A DNA stretch of 64,000 nt from Brachycybe producta (taxonomy: Eukaryota; Arthropoda; Diplopoda; Playtdesmida; Andrognathidae): NCBI GenBank assembly GCA_036925085.1, contig JAUPFP010000001.1, positions 21,167,229 through 21,231,228 of the forward strand. The letters run 5' to 3'. Positions 45,501 through 55,374 of the stretch are shown one piece after another (within the stretch, counting starts at the first letter, position 1; every line of letters begins with the position of its first letter). The notes beneath the pieces were generated by a model, which saw only the letters and a program-made list of their open reading frames with translations, ran no database searches and was not told where the DNA came from. The translations under genes and the position numbers were made by a program.

Positions 45501-47059
45501 ATTATAAGAATGAACGACGGAATAAATGGAATGAATGATAGGAATAGGATGGAATGAATTAATACTTTTAATGAGTTAATCAATTTTAATGAACAACTGA
45601 GTAAATATAAGAATCGAACGAATGAAGCGAATGATTGGATAAAAAAAATTGATATAGTGAGACAAATGAATCAACTAATGGGAAGGAGAGGGATTCACGG
45701 TTCTGTTTTTTTCTCTTAATTTCGGTTTTTTTCAGGATGTCCCGCGGCAGCTTAACGGAAGTGACTGTGGTATGTTTGCTTGCAAATATGCGGAATATAT
45801 AAGCCGAAGAGCGAAGATAACTTTCACACAAGTAGGTTGAAATGGTTTTGTTGTTCTACTTTTTTTTCGTATTGCAAATTGAATTGTGTTTGGGGGGGAA
45901 AAAGAAAAAAACTAGAACAGGAAAAAAATTGCAAAAGCTTACGAAATCTGAACGAAGTCCTAGTACAGTGAATTTCCTGACTTATGCGCTGAAATCGATC
46001 TGAAGGTTTCCGCGTAAGTCGAGTGGTGCTTAAATGCGATGTATTAACGACACGTACATATGTGCGAGTACGTGTGTAACACTTTGTACTACCGGTATTG
46101 GGTATACATCCTATTATGTTTAATATGGCGATCAATAGATGACGTTACTGGTTATAAGTCGAAACTGCATGTAAGGCCGGAAACATACTAAATATAAGAC
46201 AAAACGGTCAGAGGCGGTTTGAGTCGGGCAGAAAGAAAAAAAATAGCATTCGGGCAAGTGCAGGTAGCACACACTGGTTAGACAAAAGACGCGTTGTCTG
46301 ACTGAGACGTATCAGACGTGTCTGAACGCCCATTGCGGCTACTTGCCTGTATCTGACAAGAGGAGCCATTCCTATAATAATAATAATAATAATAATGGTA
46401 AGCTTCGAGAACTTCATTCGATGAAGACATTTTGGAAACCAAGCATGCTTCTAAGAATGTTTCGTTTTGTCTTATTTAGTGTGGGTTTTAGTCGGAACAG
46501 ACATTTTTCAGACATTTTGTCTGAAACGCCATTTAGTGCGTTTGGCCTAAGTCGAGGACTTACTGTAAAGCCTCGTTTTTATGATGATAGTTTTCACGAT
46601 ATTGCAACAGTGATAGTAAGTATCATAATTACTATCACAGTGTATACAAAACTGTCGCAATAGTAATAGTTGTTGAGTGGCCGCTTGTTGGGAAATATTT
46701 ACTTCGTAGGGAAATTTGGCTTCTGGAGGGAGAGAGGCAACACTGTTGTTGGCTCAATAACTGAAGTAGACGTCACACTGTCATGTGACAGTGAGTGAAC
46801 TATCGCAACTTTCATGACAGCTACTCGCACGAAAGAACTATCGCTGTGAAAACAAGGCTTAAGTGCTAAATGAGCCATTTGCAAAATAATATAAAACTCT
46901 GGTTATTCGCCATTACAAGATGGGACACTAAGGAGAAAAATTTGAAAGTGTTTTAAAACTTGGGCTAATAAGTTTTCTTGTTTATTTTCTAAATAGGATA
47001 ATATGCCGTATTTCCGTAAAAGAATGGTGTACGAAATTCTTACTAAGCAGCTGCTGTAG
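36538..47059 (+). CDS. SENP1/2-like: SENP1/SENP2-like SUMO protease
   Basis: Fourteen exons: 36538-36626, 37973-38064, 38132-38328, 39162-39340, 39409-39592, 40619-40743, 40958-41241, 41921-41969, 43538-43728, 43806-43948, 44097-44300, 44432-44590, 45736-45831, 46997-47059. They give 684 residues. The C-terminal C48 (Ulp1) domain is complete: [22 protein letters not shown]575 (IHW), D592 (YYDSMGG), Q637 and C643 ([10 protein letters not shown]), ending YEILTKQLL. It processes SUMO precursors and removes SUMO from targets. The N-terminus starting at 36538 ([13 protein letters not shown]...KRRYMD) resembles SENP2's amphipathic helix plus basic patch, suggesting the nuclear envelope. An in-frame ATG at 36388 would add 50 residues with two hydrophobic stretches. 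The middle is disordered and poorly conserved. AATAAA lies at 47083. Confidence 0.9.
37495..37690. mobile_element. family D element in SENP intron 1
   Basis: Left arm CTTTCAGGTGTAAAATGAAT...GATACTAGAAGGGTAACTCA...ATATCTTTCAAAATAAGC. The right arm is partly deleted, and the tail GAAAGACAGAATAATCAGAA is present. Confidence 0.65.
38340..39110. repeat. degenerate GAAAATT-rich repeat in SENP intron 3
   Basis: Irregular reiteration of AGAAAATTNCA/AAGAAAATTA motifs at 15-30 bp spacing across ~750 bp. There is no fixed period. Confidence 0.55.
39665..39741. repeat. perfect 26-bp inverted repeat flanked by direct repeats
   Basis: Arms 39665-39690 and 39702-39727 are exact reverse complements, separated by 11 nt. 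The segment ATCGATTGTGTAACA occurs both at the left arm/loop junction and again just after the right arm (39727-39741). Confidence 0.85.
40164..40575. mobile_element. family A element, 3'-truncated, in SENP intron 5
   Basis: Matches family A from GACAAAAGTGCAACATGAG to GAATTGGCGCCAATTTGTCT. The right terminal repeat is missing, and SENP exon 6 starts 44 bp further on. Confidence 0.7.
41352..41660. mobile_element. family D element in SENP intron 7
   Basis: Arms GTGTTTTAAAAACTGGAAGA...TGTCTTTCAAAATAAGC and its inverse. The tail CTGAAAGGCAGAATAGAAGT is present. Confidence 0.65.
42003..42440. mobile_element. inverted-repeat element with TACCTCG ends (pogo/Tigger-like?)
   Basis: Left end ATACCTCGGTATACGGCC, right end GGACCGTAAAGCGAGGTAT. 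Many pogo/Tigger-type MITEs have TACCTCGGTTTACG-like ends, so this family is suggested, not shown. Contains a poly(G) run near 42169. Confidence 0.45.
42968..43312. mobile_element. family I foldback element in SENP intron 8
   Basis: Ends CTACCGAAACAAGT and ACTTGTTTCGGTAG. Inner arms around GTGGTTACTTTTTTATGGC and the inverse. A second copy lies at 49106-49425. Confidence 0.65.
44720..45680. repeat. degenerate AATGGAATGAATGATT repeat in SENP intron 12
   Basis: About 40 imperfect units of AATGGAATGAATGATTGAATC fill ~960 bp. A ~240-300-bp block (GGATTGATGGAATGGAT... to ...AAATAAGGGAATGAATGATT) recurs once. Confidence 0.85.
46568..46862. mobile_element. family H foldback element in SENP intron 13
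   Basis: Ends AAGCCTCGTTTTTATGATGA and CGCTGTGAAAACAAGGCTT, with ACTATC/GATAGT-rich arms. Related to 11391-11798. Confidence 0.65.
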
Positions 47060-47082
47060 AAGTGTTTCGCTATATTTAAGTT

Positions 47083-47088
47083 AATAAA
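47083..47088 (+). terminator. poly(A) signal of the SENP gene
   Basis: AATAAA 24 nt after the TAG stop. Confidence 0.55.
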
Positions 47089-47409
47089 TTAGAAAGTTTG
47101 ACTTTGAACTTCAAAAAAAATCGTATAAATAACGATCAACTTTCGAAGTCGTTATTTTTTTTATTATAAAGATTTCGAAGTGAAATCGCATGACTCCTTT
47201 CTTTTGTAAAACTCAAGTCTTTAACGAGCTGTTTTTGTTGTTTTTTTTAGTATCGAGAACAAGTTTACATAAAACTAATTCTAGAAAACGAGTTGAAATA
47301 ATAATATTGACTAAGACAAGATTTGAAATTGCAAAGAAAAAAATGTTTGCGTTTAATTTATTAATAATGAGTTTTCAAAACATAAAAAAAGTTATTGTTT
47401 TCTTCTCTA

Positions 47410-47726
47410 AAGCTGAGTTTTCACATACGATTTAACTAGGACCGAGCACAGTCGGATTCTCACTCGTATCGTGGTTAACATGTGATTCGAGCCCATTCGG
47501 ACGACATCATCCGAGCCGAGTCAGCTAGGATACAAGTATTATTCAAAAATGGCCGCGGAATGGTGAAATGTCCGTTATCAACAAACATATCCACAGATTC
47601 GATATTCTTCAACCTGAGTAGTAAGACGTGCAAACCATCGCTCCCTCGAGTTTCTCGAGCGGCGAGCGTGGCTCTTACGATTGTGCTAGTTCGTAGTTAA
47701 CTTGTATCGTGAAAACCCAGCTTAAA
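47410..47726. mobile_element. inverted-repeat element between SENP and ANKZF1
   Basis: Ends AAGCTGAGTTTTCACATACG and GTATCGTGAAAACCCAGCTT. About 315 bp, with internal TCGAGT/ACTCGA-type inverted motifs. It ends 33 bp from the ANKZF1 stop codon. Confidence 0.7.
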
Positions 47727-47758
47727 CACAACAGCAGGCCGATAATAAATTAATGTTT

Positions 47759-50700
47759 TCATTTCTTTGTACGATGATTCTTGACGCAGCCGATCGTACA
47801 AAATTTGAAATCGTTGTATTCGAACGGAATCTTTCCCTCGAAAGATTGTCCGCAAAACCAACAACGGAAAGTTCCACTCGTGAATGCGGCTTTCTGAAGA
47901 TAGAAAGAAAGAAAAATGGGGTAAGTTTCTTTGGTTCGAGAAAAAAAATATATAGTGAAAACCGTTTAACATGAAAAATCGGATAACACGAAATTTATTT
48001 TATGTCCCGGTCCCTTTGAATAGCATAAAAATTCGTTTAACACAAAAAAATATTCTGGTGAGTTCTATTTCGTATTAAACGGCTTCCACTTCAGTTACAA
48101 AATGATTAAAATATTTACTTTTTCTGGATTATTTAACTTTAAAAAGTCGTTCTTCTTCTTTGCTTCCGTTTTCTTTTCTTTTAACTTTCGATTGCGTTGT
48201 TCCGCCTTTAACTTTTCGGCTTCTTCGCAAAGTGGACTCGGAATCTTTAAAAAAAATTCATAGATTAGTAAACTAACAACTAGTTAGTTTAGTTTTGAGT
48301 TGCATAACAAAAACAATGGGTACAATAACCAGGGCTGAGAAATTCATGGACAAAAATTAGCAAAATTTGAGGGAGATTTGCAATTCGAAGCAAAAAAAGG
48401 AAAATATTCGGGAAGAGAAGAATTGTTTTCAGATACCTGTGCTAACTGATAATCATATTTATCCGGATATTTTGCCATAAAACGCCTGAAAGCATTTCTC
48501 GTCTCTTTGTTCCCCGCGACACAGTAAGGTGGTCGTCCGGTTGTATCTTTCAAAGTCGGATTCCCTCCTAAGTCTAATAGAAAATCCACCAAAGGAGCAA
48601 ACCCTCCCTGAGAAGCCAGGTGTAAAAGTGTGAAATTCGTTTGTCCGAATGTCTTAGTCGTAAGGTTGCAGTCGTCGACCGTATTTACAATCTCTCGAAA
48701 TGTCTCTAGTCTTCCCAGCTTGCAAGCGGTATACAATTTATCGTATGTCTTTTTAAATCTGTCATTCTTTTCTAACTGAGTCTCTTTGACGTTTGGCTTT
48801 AACTTGTCACGTTTTGTTTTACTTTCGTTTCTTATATTTAGTTCTACATGAAATTCGCTGAGTTCTGTTAAGTCATTCTCCTCTTCGCTTATTTCTAATA
48901 CTGCGACTTCTTCGTTTTCTTCTTCGCTCGCTTCTTTTTCGACATCCGGAAGTTCTGTAACAATAACAAACTTAACGTCATATTTCAAGGTGGTTCGTTA
49001 GTAAAGCAAAAGAGATTCTGCTCTTTTTCAACCTTCAATATAAGAGAACGATGCCCAGTAAATTATAAAGGCGAAAACGTTTGAGGGAGCGATTAGAACA
49101 AAACAAGTACAGCACCTGTTAGAAACATCTGTTAAGCAAAATTCAAAGTGTTTTCTAAAGTAAATCAATATGTTAACGAGGTGGTTACTTTCTTAAGACG
49201 ATCTGTTTGGAAATAATAGTGTTATGACTATTTTATAACACCGAATTTCGTTTTCTGTTGTTATCGGCAGTTTAAGCATATCACAAAACAATTATTTCCA
49301 AACAGATCGCCATAAAAAAGTAACCACGTTGTTAATTAATTCATCTTGTTTCGAAAACAATTTGAGTTTCATTTTAAAAATGTTTCTCAGAAGCTCCATA
49401 CTTGTAACGGTAGATTCACTCCTCGAAATGTGCTTCTCTGGTATGGACATCGTCCTACGAGCGCAATTTTACAAGCGATAACCTTAAGTGACATTTTAGA
49501 ATACTGGAGTTGTTTGCCTTGATGGTGTTTTCCATTTTTCTTCCCTCTTCTCCTGGTTTTCTTTGGAACTTGTTTCGGTATTTTTGATTTGTCCAGCGCG
49601 GCATCGTCGTTCTCAGTAATTTGTGTTTCATTCGATGGTTCAGGTTTTACTTTTGGAATTTCGGTAGTGATTAGATTTCCATAACATTCCACCGTTGATA
49701 ACTTACGCTGAACGCGAACAACTTCCTGAAACGTCGGCTTTCCAGTAGGAAATGGAACGGTTCGTAACCGTTTGTCGTCTTTAGCAAACGGCGGTTGTTT
49801 TCCTCCGATTAGAATCTTACGATTTGTTCCTGGCGAACGAATAAAAACTAATTCACAAACTTCTAATGCAAAGTCCCAGGCCTTAAGAAGTGTTTGGATT
49901 TCCTGAAAGTGATCATAAAATTCAAACAGAAAATTAGTTACTCGGCTTCGTGGAAACAAATTTAAGACGAAATTGATAGCTTGTTAGAAACTAGAATAGT
50001 AAACGAATGAGTGAAATATATTTTCACGAACCCGTATTTCAGAGTAAACGGTTTTTTTTACTTCAGACTTTCATGTAAAAGTTTATTTTAAAAGATATTG
50101 GAAAAACGGTTTCTTTTTGTAATATCTTTAAAAATAAACTTTAATAAAACGTATATTTTTGAAGATATTGAGTTTCTTTTAAAGCGCCCCTCGAACTTTC
50201 GTTATTCTGTCTAAAGCTAAATTTGGATAAACTGGGGAAGTGTTTTAAGAGACTAGAAAGGTAGCTCAATCACTTAAGGAAATTTTCATTTTGATATCTT
50301 TCAAAATAAGCTTTTTATGTCAGTTTGAAAATGGTAAAGTTAAGCAGACGATATTTTTTTTAAGTTTCGTCTATAAAAAGTTTATTTTAAAAGATACCAA
50401 CATGAAAATACTAGCAACCTGTCTAGTTTGTAACACTTTCAATTTCCGGAAACCACGTAAAGGCGTTTCACAGAGAAGCGACTTTTAGTGGTCGAAATGG
50501 ACTGTAAGAAGTGATCGACGTTTGGTCAAAACGGACTGCATTAGGACCACTTCTCAACTGCTGGTAGTCCGTTTTGGCGACACGCTGACCACTTTTTTGT
50601 CGTTCATCGCGACCACTTTCGAGGTGGTTCCATCTTTGGTTTATTTTGGCATTGAATAACTTACGTGCCTCTATCAATGCGCTCTCGTTGTAACGGCGCA

Positions 50701-53138
50701 ACGTTGCGCCACCGGATGAAGCGCGTTTGCTGCTATCGTGACTACTCTGAGACGATCCTTGTTTTGCACGGACAGTGTAGCGGTGGAATGTCTTGTGAGC
50801 CACAACATCTTGTCTTGTTTATGAACAGATTTAACCAAAAATGTAAAAAATGAAATTTTTTTTTTACTTTGAGAAACAAACTTTGAAAAGAAAGAGAAAC
50901 CCTTTGAATATCGCTGCTGCAAAATGACCGCCACCCAACAAAATGACGGCCCAGTTGAGGCAGTTCGGAAGTTGTTTGATACGACTGCTCACATCTAGCA
51001 AACTGGTCTCGTCATCCTTTAAAGGTATTTAAATCGGTCAATAATTTAATTATATTATTAATTGTCATATTTGTTTGCAATTTACTTTTAAGAAAGTTTC
51101 GGAAAATTTTTTTTTAAAAAACAAACGAATTTTTTCAAAGAATGTTTTAAGGTTTAAGAAACTTTAAAAATATTCTAAAACATCTTTTTTAAAGTTTTAG
51201 AATATTTTTAAAGAAAAGTTTAAAAAGAAGTTTTAGAATGTTTTTAAAGAAACTTTCGAAAAAGTTTCCAAAATTAAGTGTTTTGATGAGTTCTTGAGGC
51301 ATTTTCAAGAAAGTTTTGAGAAGGTTTGAGAAATCTTCAAGAAGGTTTGAGAAATCTTCAAGAAGGTTTTGAGAAATTTTCAAGAAAGTTTTCAGAAATT
51401 TTCAAGAAAGTTTTCAGAAATTTTTAAGAATTTTTTAGAAATTTTCAAGGTTTTGAGAAATTTTCAAGAAAGTTTTGAGAAATTTTCAAGAAAGTTTTGG
51501 GAAATTTTTAAGATGGTTTGAGAAATCTTCAAGAATGATTTGAGAAATTTTCAAGAAAGTTTTCAGAAATTTTTAAGAATTTTTTAGAAATTTTCAAGGT
51601 TTTTTAGAAATTTTCAAGAAGGTTTTTAGAAATTTTCAAGAATTTTTTTTGGAAATTTAAGACGGTTTTTAGAAATTTTTTTTAGAAATTTTCAAGAAGG
51701 TTTTTAGAAATTTTTAAGAAACTTTTGAGAAATGCTAATTTTGATTCTGATAAAAAGTAATTAGTTTTTGAAAGTTCAGTTACTTCGAAACAATTTTTTA
51801 AAAGTAACCTTCTGGTAAAAAAAAAGTAAATTAAAAATGTTAAAATTTGTAATAAGTTAATAACCTGTTTACTAATTAAAATGCATTTATAAACAGAAAA
51901 CAAATATCCAGATTCATTCTGAAAATATATTTTATCGAGTTGTTTTGGCTTTAATGTAATTTCAACGATCCGATTCGTTTCTTCATTTTCTTCTTCTTCT
52001 TCTTCTTCGAAAGACGAATCACTCGAATCCGATCCAGAATCTGTAGAAAACAAAATTATATTGAAAATATATAAATTTAATTATTAGAAAATTTCTAAAG
52101 ACCATTTTTGTTGCAGTTTTCGGCATAAGTTGTTTCATCCATTGTAGTTTTCCCATCGATTTTTCGTTTAAGATTATTGCAATGCCATTGACGTTTATAA
52201 TGAAGGACCTGTCAATGTAAGTAGTTAACAACACCCTTTTTATTTTCTTGATTTTTTACACTTTTAATCTGAGATTCACCTGTTCATGTCTTGATTTGAA
52301 ACTGATTCCACATGTCGAACAAGACATTTTAACAGAAACAACCAAATCATCGAGAAATTTAGTTGCTTCTAATGCTAATTTTAAAGAAAATTAAATTTTA
52401 ATAATTTTTCTCTATTAAAAACTATTACTAGTGACGTCACTAATAGGAAAGTATTACGTGACGTCACTAGTAGGAAACCATTGTGGAACGTCACTAATAG
52501 CAAAAATATTGCGTGACGTCACTCGTAGAAAACCTTTGAGTAACGTCACTCGTAGAAACCATTACGTGACGTCACTCATTGAAAAACATTGCATGACGTC
52601 ATGTATGGAAAAAAGCAAGGAGTGACGTTACTCATAGAAAATCATTGGTGACGTCACTAATAACATTCTCGCACGACGTCATCAATAGTAAAACAAAATG
52701 TGACGTCTCTCATAGACAGCCATTCTGTGACGTCAACCATAAAAAACTATTACGTGACGTCAACCATAAAAAACTATTACGTGACGTCAACCATAAAAAA
52801 CTATTACGTGACGTCAACCATAAAAAACTATTACGTGACGTCATGTATGACAAAATCAGAGAGTGACGTTACTAACATAAACGCATTGCTTGACGTCGCA
52901 CATGGAAAACCATGCGTCACGTCACGTTTTGACCATAAACTTGAACCGCCACCCTAGAAAAGTATGAAACGTCATCATTGACATAATAAGAACCTTGTAG
53001 CTTTTCTTCGATAGGCGAGATGGTGTGGCCAGCTACGTTTTTCCATAAATGAATGTCCGTAAAACATTTTTCCACGATGTTTTTATCAAAAAGACAGAAT
53101 GAATTCAATAAGATTTCATCATCCACTGTTGCGTCCAT
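47759..53138 (-). CDS. ANKZF1: ANKZF1/Vms1-type release factor of ribosome quality control
   Basis: Ten minus-strand exons: 52994-53138, 52280-52374, 52103-52208, 51865-52040, 50901-51016, 50669-50813, 49518-49902, 48437-48954, 48119-48244, 47759-47893. They give 648 residues. The protein has a C2H2 finger (C67, C70, H83, H89), then the VLRF1 domain with [24 protein letters not shown] (the catalytic-type Gln is Q235) and LRRYNES, ankyrin repeats (~455-530, [10 protein letters not shown]), the VIM-like basic helix ([19 protein letters not shown]), and a C-terminal CWFC...C...C zinc site (C615, C618, C636, C640). ANKZF1 cleaves peptidyl-tRNA on stalled 60S subunits, binds p97, and protects mitochondria. 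Introns 6 and 7 are modelled with GC-AG ends. Introns 1 and 4 are minisatellites. Confidence 0.9.
47955..48085. mobile_element. short inverted-repeat element in ANKZF1 intron 9
   Basis: AGTGAAAACCGTTTAACATG on the left and CGTATTAAACGGCTTCCACT on the right. The same left end occurs near 53884-53910 and 54290-54355 downstream of the family C element. Confidence 0.45.
49106..49425. mobile_element. family I foldback element in ANKZF1 intron 7
   Basis: Arms carry CAAAGTGTTTTC...GAGGTGGTTACTTTCTT and the inverse ATAAAAAAGTAACCACGTTG. Second copy of the element at 42968. Confidence 0.6.
49978..50455. mobile_element. two family D elements in ANKZF1 intron 6
   Basis: First copy from GTTAGAAACTAGAATAGTAA, second from AGAGACTAGAAAGGTAGCTC with ATCTTTCAAAATAAGC and the inverse arm to TGTCTAGTTTGTAACACTTT. 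Confidence 0.65.
50485..50645. mobile_element. GACCACTT-rich inverted element in ANKZF1 intron 6
   Basis: Starts TTTTAGTGGTCGAAATGGAC and returns as GTCCGTTTTGGCGACA...CGACCACTTT. Related words occur at 59150-59335, another ~180-bp inverted element. Confidence 0.5.
51180..51735. repeat. ~20-bp minisatellite in ANKZF1 intron 4
   Basis: Reiterated AAGTTTTGAGAAATTTTCAA with variants (GGTTTGAGAAATCTTCAAGA; TTTTTAGAAATTTTC). Confidence 0.85.
52425..52925. repeat. ~27-bp tandem array carrying CRE palindromes in ANKZF1 intron 1
   Basis: About 19 units, each with TGACGTCA or a one-base variant, plus an AT-rich spacer of ~19 bp. Eleven units have the exact CRE palindrome (first at 52432, last at 52836). 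Four consecutive units (52727-52834) are identical, so expansion is recent. Confidence 0.9.
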
Positions 53139-53382
53139 GTTTTTGAAATATATTTTGTTTGAATTTTAACTAGAAATAAAAGACTGGAAGACAAATGATG
53201 ATTTCTTTAGAAATGCAAACGCTCTGATATATATATTCTGGTCTTATTGCACCATTGCAACCAATATCGCGTAAAATCGTGTAAAATAAATTAAATTAGA
53301 TTTTATTTTTATGTGCAGTTACTAGATGGCGCCACATGTCCCATTGATGTTTTTTAATCTAAAGGAAAAAACCTACTAAATG
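53139..53382. other. ANKZF1 upstream region
   Basis: Contains TACTAGATGGCGCCA (53321-53335), a CTCF-like match on the plus strand, 183 bp upstream of the ANKZF1 start. Confidence 0.45.
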
Positions 53383-53565
53383 ACAGGCATCTGTAGACAG
53401 CTTCAGATTTTTTTGGCTCCGCCCTTTTATGAGCGCCATCAACCAATTAGAAATAAAAAGGGGCGGGGCATGTGACATCAGACTCAGTGACAAACCAATT
53501 AGAAATTGATGACGCTCATAAAAGGGCGGAGACAAAGAAATTTTGAAGCTGTCTACAGATGCCTG
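53383..53565. mobile_element. family C element with complete ends
   Basis: Ends CAGGCATCTGTAGACAGC and GCTGTCTACAGATGCCTG, body CTCCGCCCTTTTATGAGCGC and its inverse. Confidence 0.8.
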
Positions 53566-53616
53566 TCTAAAATGACATAGGTTATGAACAGCTGATTTTC
53601 AAGCTCTTGATTACAA

Positions 53617-53865
53617 AAAAAAATTTGAAAGTGGTTTAGAAACTAGAAGGGTAACTCACTATTTTCATGTTGATATTAATAATAATAAACTTCATGTGAG
53701 TTTAAAAATGACTCTACTGAAGATAATATTTTATTTATTTTTTATCTATATAAAAAAAGTTCATTTTGAAAGATATCAACATTAATTGAGCTACCATTCT
53801 AGTTTTTAAACACATTTCTCCTGAAAGACAGAATAGTTAAGAGTTCGAGAAGCGTTTATACTTTA
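53617..53865. mobile_element. family D element, intergenic
   Basis: Arms GTGGTTTAGAAACTAGAAGG and CATTCTAGTTTTTAAACAC. The tail TGAAAGACAGAATAGTTAAG is present. Confidence 0.65.
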
Positions 53866-54011
53866 CAACCAGCATATAAATACAGTGAAAACCGGCTAAC
53901 ACAAAAAAATCGAGATATAAAGCACGGATATATATTTTTGATTCTGTTGCTTATACCTAGTACAACACACCTGATAATTTAAATGCATTTAAATAATAAA
54001 CGTGTTCTACA

Positions 54012-54258
54012 GAGCCCTGTGAAGGGCAAACAAACAATATGTCGAATTTAATTTATTCAGTTAATTAATCTGAAAATATTGAGTTAATACTTAAATATAA
54101 TTATATAAACTATTTGACAAAATATTGATTTAATATTTCAATTTAAAATATTAATAATAAAGTCAATTTTTAATTTGGTTTACGTGTCCTTAACTGGATT
54201 CCGTATAATTCATCTAAACACATTTAATTTGAATTCATTTAACTCCTGTGTGCACAAG
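54012..54258. mobile_element. family F dispersed repeat, copy 3
   Basis: GAGCCCTGTGAAGGGCAAAC to GAATTCATTTAACTCCTGTG, same orientation as the copies near 8 kb. Confidence 0.65.
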
Positions 54259-54539
54259 TTATTAGAATATGATAAAGTTTATTTTTTTCTTTTAACACGA
54301 AATTTGTTTAATACGAAAAAAAATATTCCAGTCTCTTTCATTTCGGTTTTCATTGTAATTCTATCATGCTAAGTTGTATAAAATATACAAATGCATCTGT
54401 TCCATTTCTCCTGAGAAAAACAATGAATATATATTGAAGATTCTTTCCATATTTCATTATTTTCATTTATTATTATTTGATATATAATGTATACAGGGTG
54501 CATTAATTTTTTTTATAACTTGGTAGAGAGAGAGAACGC

Positions 54540-55085
54540 TTAAGGTGGCTTTATATATATTTATTTTATTTTTGTCTCGCTGGACGGCGCCACTGCAGTG
54601 GTTAACCCTATGCTCTATAGACATGTTAGCAAAATTTGGATGCAAAAACGTCAAGCAAACGTCTTTTTAGAAATAACATTATGAAAAAATTCAAATTGTT
54701 TTCAAAACTAGAATGGTAAAATATTATCTTAAAAGTTTTTTCAATGCGATATCTTACAAAATAAACATTTTATAGTGCAATTTGAAAAATGACCTTTTTT
54801 GTTGTTTTTTTTTTCATTAACATTTCATGAAAAACTATTTTCGCCTTTTTCAAACTGTCATAAAAAGTTTATTTTGAAAGATATCATCATGAAAACACTT
54901 TTAGCATTATCGCAAACTATTCTAGTTTGTAAAACATTTTGAATTTTTTCGTAATGTTTTTTTCTGAAAAACGTTCGCTTGAAAAATATAAATTTCGAGG
55001 AAGAAACCTTCTATAGAATAGAATAAACACGCAGGCGCGCCATCTGGAAGGACAAAAAGAAAATAAATATTTATAAAATCACCTT
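54540..55085. mobile_element. family D-related element, intergenic
   Basis: Shares TATGCTCTATAGAC, GTTTATTTTGAAAGATATCA and CACGCAGGCGCGCCATCTGG with the element in CIR1 intron 7. Starts GCTTAAGGTGGCTTTATA and ends TATAAAATCACCTTAAG, inverted ends that define the wider family D unit. Confidence 0.65.
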
Positions 55086-55374
55086 AAGTTGAGCTACCTC
55101 TACATTTTGACAACAACTTTATTAATACCGGGTACGAATTGAATATTAATATTCCAAATAAAAACAGCATATGAAATTAACTTTTATTCATTCTATTTTT
55201 TTTATCCAATCATTATTATTTTATTAAGAAAACATAATTATGCTATCTTAGCTATGATTGGCTGAAACAAATTGCAATATGGAATTAGTAGAAAAATGAA
55301 AAAGAAAAATACAGCAAAATATCAATCGAATGTTTCATTTTAATGTAAGAAACAAAGAACCGAAGCAAACAAAA

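Noticed and set aside
48344-48436. Continuation of ANKZF1 exon 8 past 48437
   Set aside because: CAG|GTATCT at 48436 is a good donor, and the next exon continues the family sequence after YDYQLAQ.
50468-50664. Extension of ANKZF1 exon 6 to a stop at 50468
   Set aside because: The extension reads through a GACCACTT inverted element, and skipping it restores the VLRF1 homology in exon 7.
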